From assembly GCA_003645115.1 (NCBI GenBank), contig QNEG01000017.1, forward strand, positions 1 to 12,956: a DNA stretch of 12,956 nt, given 5' to 3'. Position 1 is the first letter of the stretch; each line of letters starts with the position of its first letter. The position numbers were made by a program, and so were the translations under genes. Positions 10,001-12,956 of the stretch are shown piece after piece. The notes under the pieces are model-generated. The model had not been told where the DNA came from, did no database searches, and saw only the letters and a program-made list of their open reading frames with translations. This stretch comes from a bacterium (GTDB taxonomy: Bacteria > UBP14 > UBA6098 > B30-G16).

Positions 10001-11381
10001 ATGGTGCGGTAGTGGTAAGAGACCAATCACCAGCCTCGGGATACATACCGCCCGATGCGGGAATACCAGCTATTCCAGTGCCCGATGGCGGACTGGAGGC
10101 TCGAGGCGCCACAGTAGAAACATCTGTATAATCGAAATTACCGGTGGGTTCGCCAACAAATAATCGCAATGTATCATCATCGAAATTGTCTCGAAAACCC
10201 TGAACGGAATCGGCAGAAGTAAGCAAAACCTCGAAACATCTATTTCCTACCAGTGAATCATCGGCATAGATTTGCCAGGATGTAAACATAGTCTCTGCGG
10301 GTGCGATGTCTCCCAGATTTACTATGCTATCTCCACCCGCGAGATGTAGTCCCGGTGGCAATATTATAGTGGCGGTTACCGAATGAACCATAGTTCCACC
10401 GGAATTCCACACGGAGAAATCTGCGGTAAATGGATTAGGGTCGAATCTACAATCGACTGCGGAAATTGCCAATGGTGCATCCAGTATCCAATCCAATTCA
10501 CCGTGTTCGGGACCACCACCGATATAGAAATCGTCGATTAACCAACCTCGAAATGCGTTATACAATTGGTCAACAGTATCGAAATTGAATTTTATCTGTA
10601 TATCGTGTCCAGCGTAAGCGGATAAATCATAAGTCCACAGGACCCATTGTCCGTATTGAAGATAACCACCGCTGGAATATGAATCGTTTTCATTCCATCC
10701 GGTGAGTCTGGAGAAAGGTGGATTGAGTGTGTCTATCGGTGTCCATGCGCCGCCATCGATAGAGACAGAAATTTCCATTACATCGAATGAGTAAATATCT
10801 ATACACTCTACTTCCCACCAGGTCCAGAACGACATATACACATTGGACAATCCAGCAGTATTAAAAACTGGAGTAATAAGCCAGGCTTTCATCCAACAAT
10901 ACGAATTTCCATAAGCGCTATCCTCCATCAATGGAACAGTTAAATCGGGATCGTAAGGGTCTCCCACGAATGTTCCATTTATCATACTCCCACACCACCA
11001 GGCGCGAGTTCCGCTGTGAGCCTCGGGAAGATATGCGACAGTTATTCCATCGATGACCTCCTCGGGATAATCGACATGGTCAGGAAAAATATCAGGTGCT
11101 ACTTGAATTAGCTCTGGGTTGTTTACCCAATTCCATTGGATATTGGAACAATATGATAATGGTGGTAAATGAATACAAGTGGGGTCTCGTTCATTATCCA
11201 TAGTCCATCCAGTAATATCACTTTCGAAATCATTGGAATAGGGGACAGGGACAGTAATAGCCTCCGGAGCGAATGGGGTGGGTTCATACTCATTAATTCT
11301 CGGTGGAACTATTCGTCCCGCAGATAATCCTGAAATTACCAATGAAATCGTCCCCAAAATCGCTAATTTATACCCATTCAT
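4080..11381 (-). CDS. giant secreted multi-domain surface protein with PKD/Ig-like repeats and a gliding-motility-type C-terminal domain
   Basis: This 2433-residue exported protein is probably an adhesin or surface filament; no enzyme domain is recognised. A signal peptide covers about 1-22. Two jelly-roll (MAM/laminin-G-like) domains, each ending GW(L/Y)IDDF, lie at about 48-287 and 415-595, with an Ig-like spacer between. PKD-like domains follow at about 611-693 and 695-775, then a fibronectin-III-like domain at 778-860. From 861 a pair of Ig-like domains occurs five times (starts 861, 1274, 1488, 1703, 2122), with PKD-plus-Fn3-like blocks inserted at 1070 and 1920. Residues 2337-2433 (PNPFTPDGNNIND, WNGLDNEG, GIYIYII) resemble the CHU_C/T9SS type-B sorting domain. 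The protein is very acidic and cysteine-rich and has no lysine at 767-2333. ATG follows the upstream stop directly (TAAATG) behind a strong Shine-Dalgarno. Secretion through T9SS is inferred from the C-terminus only. Confidence 0.93.
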   Translation of the reverse strand: MNGYKLAILGTISLVISGLSAGRIVPPRINEYEPTPFAPEAITVPVPYSNDFESDITGWTMDNERDPTCIHLPPLSYCSNIQWNWVNNPELIQVAPDIFPDHVDYPEEVIDGITVAYLPEAHSGTRAWWCGSMINGTFVGDPYDPDLTVPLMEDSAYGNSYCWMKAWLITPVFNTAGLSNVYMSFWTWWEVECIDIYSFDVMEISVSIDGGAWTPIDTLNPPFSRLTGWNENDSYSSGGYLQYGQWVLWTYDLSAYAGHDIQIKFNFDTVDQLYNAFRGWLIDDFYIGGGPEHGELDWILDAPLAISAVDCRFDPNPFTADFSVWNSGGTMVHSVTATIILPPGLHLAGGDSIVNLGDIAPAETMFTSWQIYADDSLVGNRCFEVLLTSADSVQGFRDNFDDDTLRLFVGEPTGNFDYTDVSTVAPRASSPPSGTGIAGIPASGGMYPEAGDWSLTTTAPFDLTGFTECYIHFWHWLDARESGVSMEGIDGGILEINVNGTGWQQVDEFATGMLSPRYSGYIRNGISNPLAYKLTYCNDTGGWIQVQSLDLISLGYCAPGDLLEVRFRFGTGAFLPDPSTSNGWYIDDFFVSSIDDPIGPYNITHCLVFPLVDPPSVDILGDTIILCSGDTVELNSTVISGTAPYEYNWIPEIGLSSPHTANTFAYPETTSTYYLSVLDYFGCADTDTVVIIVDELFVSVGGDSSICFGDTAYVSANISDGVEPYSVNWNPSETVISPDSANTGIIGDTSRWYICTVTDDNGCVAKDSMYIHILPMPSSFDLISPPDEDSLLLGAIELFWNNSSDAEIYYVIVNGETLTTTTDTSYIFTGAECGSTYIWSVIAENGCGNVLSSEWTFYIYPCEGPQVYIEEPLPNTWSACEDQNIIMTIIDAEGVDDASISLNVNGTDYHIDDPQLTFDGETLRFVPSPVWIDGEYIDVCLDSVCDVHYNCLESPVCWSFDIDLSTPHFWAEFPTGEIDSIPLYAGFHLQDTLSGLDSSSVIANIIFSGDTTSLSLDSGLVVSDDSIWFDLSGYDFAPGDTVQICVHAQDNPDYCDPNVLDTCWMFMIYPCDLEISACEDIVLCPGMEVSLGAEPPAWSGTPPYLYLWTTADGDTVSTSPNPTVSPESTTIYILRVEDDYGCVVFDTVMVSSEFERITTVELLYPSADTMLPPGTVTLIWHSLDGTEPIYYNVIIDGVEVASGITDTSHSFDVGCDETHRWTIVGYNSCSSSIPRCDSTGVVATIDSLNIYLADTVTNPWGYSASADPPFYTYPCEGPVAYIQRPIDNSWSSCIPETIVVRIEGDSIREETITIRVNGIEYTVDSAEVNWTDPYLEFIPDPSFSDGDTIDICLLSAEDMYGNPLTGDSLCWTFFVDISPPYISTAFPPDDTILFSEDIEIQFEIVDWLSAPDSNSIQIYVNGILFDSDDPCVEIIPGYCDGHCFLISIDSSCVEFSGCDTVEIRVVATDSTDYCDDNILDTSWTFSLDCEGPQADVIYIPPDVVSSCPEDSISIWLWDSLPGVDTSTITLQISTIGTIYWGDAGLHFHDDTLIFIPGSPFPDEGTITVRLLSAQDMLGNELADSLEWTFAMDRIPPIALDWSPACGDSIPDRSPEISIQPYDSGCGITMDSSRLTINDTLSYSYIDGEIEIIAGRLVFDPDDFGISFSGGDEVEICWHLTDCADDICPANSVDTCCTFYVSAGGPVSEIRYPDDFVWSACDSDSILIFIEDENGIITSSISFELCTGGDCSDCETYTIFDTEISGLVEWADSLQFWFVPEPPLANDDTVCIHILTAQDSLGNTIEDGIADSMIFYMDNSSPVIWNEYPTGELLIIPDSIGFRLEDSLSGLDIGSVELTIIIDGDTTILTYSTEDDSFWASLADIEFTPAETIWVCVNAEDLPDLCAPNVLDTCWFFITPPCRLEIDACEDIVLCYGNSVQLGAEPPAYGGIEPYTYLWITAHNDTIDTIPNPIVWPESTTTYILIISDDYGCVEYDTITVYSEFEPVTDGELISPLADEVLPPGMVTLIWHTTDGTPPIYYDVYVDGEMVAPGITDTSYSFDVPCGQTHYWSVSAYNYCSDTIPHCVAESVWIEIDSGNVYIIDTLDNPWGWEGDPPFHTQPCDGPDISIEHPFDNAYSACYPESIVITIIDPDGLVDSTIVVSVNGIEYTVDSSQIVWSEPTLTFHPDDGFADGAVIDICVLSAGDIYGNPASSTPCIQFYIDRSPPGIDILEPDTSSMVIDYEQDIVIQSTDIASGIDQASIGFTVNGIDQTSNLVHTGDESYLVSRFIPENVFGQFAPGETVSVTFEVCDLPDFCGPNCSQLEFQFITVPKAACYIRPNPFTPDGNNINDFVVFDYPAMFARTAELIIFDGRGIEVYREEIGPISDAAELEQRKWNGLDNEGNPLPNGIYIYIIVQEGEVVCSGTVILVR
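4374..5624 (-). repeat. internal block 2 of the giant gene: PKD + Fn3-like + Ig-like pair 5
   Basis: This encodes residues 1920-2336, the second copy of block 1. It starts PCRLEIDACEDIVLC and shares LPPGMVTLIWH, GITDTS, NPWG, DPPF and VNGIEYTVDS with block 1. Its Ig-like pair (from 2122) directly precedes the C-terminal sorting-like domain. The copies differ at many synonymous and non-synonymous sites, so the duplication is old rather than an assembly artefact. Confidence 0.8.
5625..6920 (-). repeat. Ig-like pairs 3 and 4 of the giant gene in tandem
   Basis: This encodes residues 1488-1919: two further Ig-like pairs (starts 1488 and 1703) directly joined to pair 2 with no PKD/Fn3 block between. 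Each first domain opens with a GP...(S)SC or GP...SAC segment and closes near LLSAQD or ILTAQD followed by GN. Each second domain ends with a D.C.xxNxxDTCxxF-like motif (around 1676-1698 and 1895-1916). Confidence 0.75.
6921..8174 (-). repeat. internal block 1 of the giant gene: PKD + Fn3-like + Ig-like pair 2
   Basis: This encodes residues 1070-1487. It starts PCDLEISACEDIVLC and runs through LPPGTVTLIWH and GITDTS to PCEGP at 1274, then the pair with VNGIEYTVDS. It matches residues 1920-2336 (block 2) over its full length at an offset of 848-850 residues. Short DNA stretches are still close: ACAGTATATTC.ATTCCATT.AC occurs in both blocks, and GAAC.ATATCCTCGCAGG in both PKD starts. Confidence 0.8.
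8175..9299 (-). repeat. internal block 0 of the giant gene: PKD + Fn3-like + Ig-like pair 1
   Basis: This encodes about residues 695-1069. A PKD-like domain (SICFGDTAYV...DNGC) is followed by an Fn3-like domain (LISPPDEDS...IELFWNN), then by the first Ig-like pair, which opens PCEGP at 861 and has WSAC soon after. The pair closes with C1045, C1055 and C1063 in the pattern CVHAQD..DYC..NVLDTCW. Domain order matches blocks 1 and 2, but sequence similarity in the PKD and Fn3 parts is lower. Confidence 0.6.
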
Positions 11382-12248
11382 TTAATTCACCTCACTATAA
11401 TATAATACAGATGCTCCCACCGGCAAATTTAGATGCCGTGCGACTATCTCACATTTCACTGTCAATAGGAAAAAAATATCCCTATCCACATCGTTCAGGG
11501 TCTCATAATTTCCTTGCCCTTTCGATATAATAATATCGCATTTTTCAAATAAATTTGCAAACAATTTCGAAATTTGTGTAAATAAAATTCCGGGAGCAGA
11601 ACATCCAGTGGATATAATTTCTGCGAATTCATCTATGCCCGATTTATAAGCATCCTCACGAGTAGCATCGTTTATTATCGGCGATTCACGCACCGCATAG
11701 TATATTTTCATCTCCGGATATATATTTCGAATCACACTCGACAGGACCTTATCGAATACGGTTTCACCAGCATTATCGCCGATTATCAATACAGAATTTG
11801 CAGCTGGCAATTTTTCCGATAATATATCCGAATGCCATATCCGATGTTCCATATTTATTGCATCGTGAAGGACTCGTTCTATATTTCGTATTTCACTTTG
11901 CGCACCGAGATCGATTATATTTCCTGCCGAGGATATTCGAAGTGCCATATCCAATTTATTCGCCGAAACATTCACATAATCGAGTAATCGTGGATATAAC
12001 GATAGAGCGAGTTTTATATGCTTCTGTTTGATATCATAATACGGATCGGTTTCACCGGATACTTCATTCACTATGCTATATACCAGGCTTCCTATTTCTG
12101 GCGGTGGTGTCGCCATATCGATATCCTTGATATTTTCTCCCAATCGGGACAGTATATGCAGGATTTTTTGTTCAGATAAACCAGCTATTCTGCCGGCTCG
12201 TATCGCCTGATAAAAAAAACACGGTATGCAATCTATATATGAACGCAT
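11382..12248 (-). CDS. DUF89 family protein (ARMT1-like, metal-dependent damage-control phosphatase)
   Basis: This is a predicted cytosolic metal-dependent phosphatase of the DUF89/COG1578 family. Members are proposed to remove phosphate from damaged or harmful sugar- and cofactor-phosphates; the substrate here cannot be read from sequence. Numbering from ATG at 12248 (288 aa), visible family signatures are the N-terminal DCIPC (C7, C10), AGNIID near 108-113, GDNAGE at 157-162, ESPIINDAT near 188-196, and SKGQGNYETL from 242, followed by FFLLTVKC and VARHLNLPVGA. It aligns end to end with my memory of archaeal and bacterial members, which start a few residues before the first cysteine. That supports ATG 12248. 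An in-frame TTG at 12260 would add four residues and overlap the upstream stop by 4 bp. The gene sits between two envelope-protein genes and is probably cotranscribed with them. Family assignment is firm; biochemical role is inference. Confidence 0.9.
   Translation of the reverse strand: MRSYIDCIPCFFYQAIRAGRIAGLSEQKILHILSRLGENIKDIDMATPPPEIGSLVYSIVNEVSGETDPYYDIKQKHIKLALSLYPRLLDYVNVSANKLDMALRISSAGNIIDLGAQSEIRNIERVLHDAINMEHRIWHSDILSEKLPAANSVLIIGDNAGETVFDKVLSSVIRNIYPEMKIYYAVRESPIINDATREDAYKSGIDEFAEIISTGCSAPGILFTQISKLFANLFEKCDIIISKGQGNYETLNDVDRDIFFLLTVKCEIVARHLNLPVGASVLYYSEVN
11388..11393 (-). promoter_or_regulatory. ribosome binding site of the giant gene, inside the DUF89 coding end
   Basis: On the minus strand GAGGTG lies 6 bases before the ATG at 11381. 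It overlaps the last Glu-Val codons of the DUF89 gene, whose TAA directly abuts the ATG. The arrangement suggests translational coupling and fixes the start in front of the signal peptide. Confidence 0.75.
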
Positions 12249-12256
12249 AATTATTC

Positions 12257-12956
12257 TCAAAGTCTAGGGTTAACTATATTTGTGTAAATAGAACCGAAGG
12301 TATAGCTTATTCCAAAATAAGAATTGAATCTATATGTAGTTTTGAGTTCTCTTATTCTTAAATATACTTCTTCCTCGGTAGCACCACTTCGTGGAAGACT
12401 AATTTGATTGTGAATAAAGGAATAGTTTCCATGTCCATTTAAGCTGAGTCCCTCTATCAGGTTTAATGAAAAACCGACACCAATAGACAATCGGTTCATC
12501 AAGATATCGTGAAGGTAATGAGAACCACTCAAATACATATACATATTACCCCATTGTTGTGTTGTCCGGAAATTAAGAGTCAACCTGTTCTCGAATAGAT
12601 ATTCTGAATTCTTGAAATAAATAGTTTCCTCATAATAGTCATTATGTTTTGCATTAAATGAATAATAACAGGTTAAACTTTTGGTATTATATTCTTCATA
12701 AGGGAACACATTAAATTCTATAGCTGGCGATAAATATATTCCCAATTTCACATTGTTATAAGTATTAGAAAAAGCGCCAGTTTTTCCGCCAATTGACCAG
12801 TGTTCTGCCATGCTATATGCATAATATACTGAGAAACTTTGTCCTCGAGAAATAGAGATTGTGGTGATATCTGCATAATCGTAAAGTTGTTCATCATAGT
12901 TTAACCCTAAATAAAATATTAATTTATGCATTTCGGTAATTCTTTGTGCCCTGATA
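12257..12956 (-). CDS. outer-membrane beta-barrel family protein, 3' part (5' end outside window)
   Basis: The reading frame stays open to the right edge, so this is the C-terminal part (233 residues visible) of a longer protein. A methionine codon at 12931 is probably internal: the codons upstream of it (IRAQRITE) continue the pattern I remember for this family. The sequence shows alternating aromatic and polar strands typical of a barrel (for example LSIGVGFSLNLIEGLSLNGHG and FNSYFGISYTFGSIY), with a conserved-looking segment ISLPRSGATEEEV before the last strands and the end IVNPRL. From memory it resembles an unnamed family of about 400-residue outer-membrane proteins in Bacteroidetes/Ignavibacteria-like genomes, whose N-terminal half would lie off-window. 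Function is unknown. Its TGA stop lies 8 bp before the preferred ATG of the DUF89 gene, which suggests one operon. Confidence 0.75.
   Translation of the reverse strand, partial: IRAQRITEMHKLIFYLGLNYDEQLYDYADITTISISRGQSFSVYYAYSMAEHWSIGGKTGAFSNTYNNVKLGIYLSPAIEFNVFPYEEYNTKSLTCYYSFNAKHNDYYEETIYFKNSEYLFENRLTLNFRTTQQWGNMYMYLSGSHYLHDILMNRLSIGVGFSLNLIEGLSLNGHGNYSFIHNQISLPRSGATEEEVYLRIRELKTTYRFNSYFGISYTFGSIYTNIVNPRL

Noticed and set aside
12249..12260. TTG at 12260 as the start of the DUF89 gene (4-bp overlap with the upstream stop)
   Set aside because: ATG at 12248 places the N-terminus exactly as I remember for family members (M-x(5)-C), and neither start has a strong Shine-Dalgarno. It remains possible.

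Overview
All recognisable genes in this window lie on the minus strand. Read in the direction of transcription, from high to low coordinates, they are: the 3' part of an outer-membrane beta-barrel gene that runs off the right edge, a DUF89-family phosphatase, a very large secreted multi-domain surface protein (2433 aa), a 315-bp gap, and dnaE, the replicative DNA polymerase III alpha subunit. After dnaE comes 311 bp of non-coding sequence at the left edge. No tRNA, rRNA, CRISPR array or insertion-sequence transposase is visible.

The source looks like a diderm bacterium of the Fibrobacteres-Chlorobi-Bacteroidetes assemblage or a candidate phylum near it (WOR-3/TA06/Cloacimonetes-like). The reasons are the C-terminal PNPFTPDGNNIND...GIYIYII domain of the giant protein, which resembles the gliding-motility-associated/T9SS type-B sorting domain, and the unnamed beta-barrel family ending FGSIYTNIVNPRL, which I remember mostly from such genomes. 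This placement is inference; the window holds no rRNA marker.

Right-hand block (about 4080-12956): beta-barrel gene, DUF89 gene and giant gene are packed with no spacing (8-bp gap or 4-bp overlap, then 0 bp), so they probably form one operon whose promoter lies outside the window. The giant has a signal peptide, two jelly-roll domains, PKD-like and fibronectin-like domains, five copies of a two-domain Ig-like pair with a period of 209-217 residues, and a terminal sorting-like domain. It contains no lysine from residue 767 to 2333, which is the most striking signal here.

Left-hand block (1-4079): a complete dnaE with its own Shine-Dalgarno sequence lies between two non-coding gaps. Each gap carries a member of the same degenerate TCATTGCGAG-type intergenic repeat. 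One copy (about 137 bp) has inverted ends and a long hairpin. The left gap also has a 3 x 10-bp tandem repeat.

I see no complete new defence or mobile system. The best candidates for follow-up are the lysine-free modular giant with its operon partners, and the hairpin repeat family flanking dnaE.
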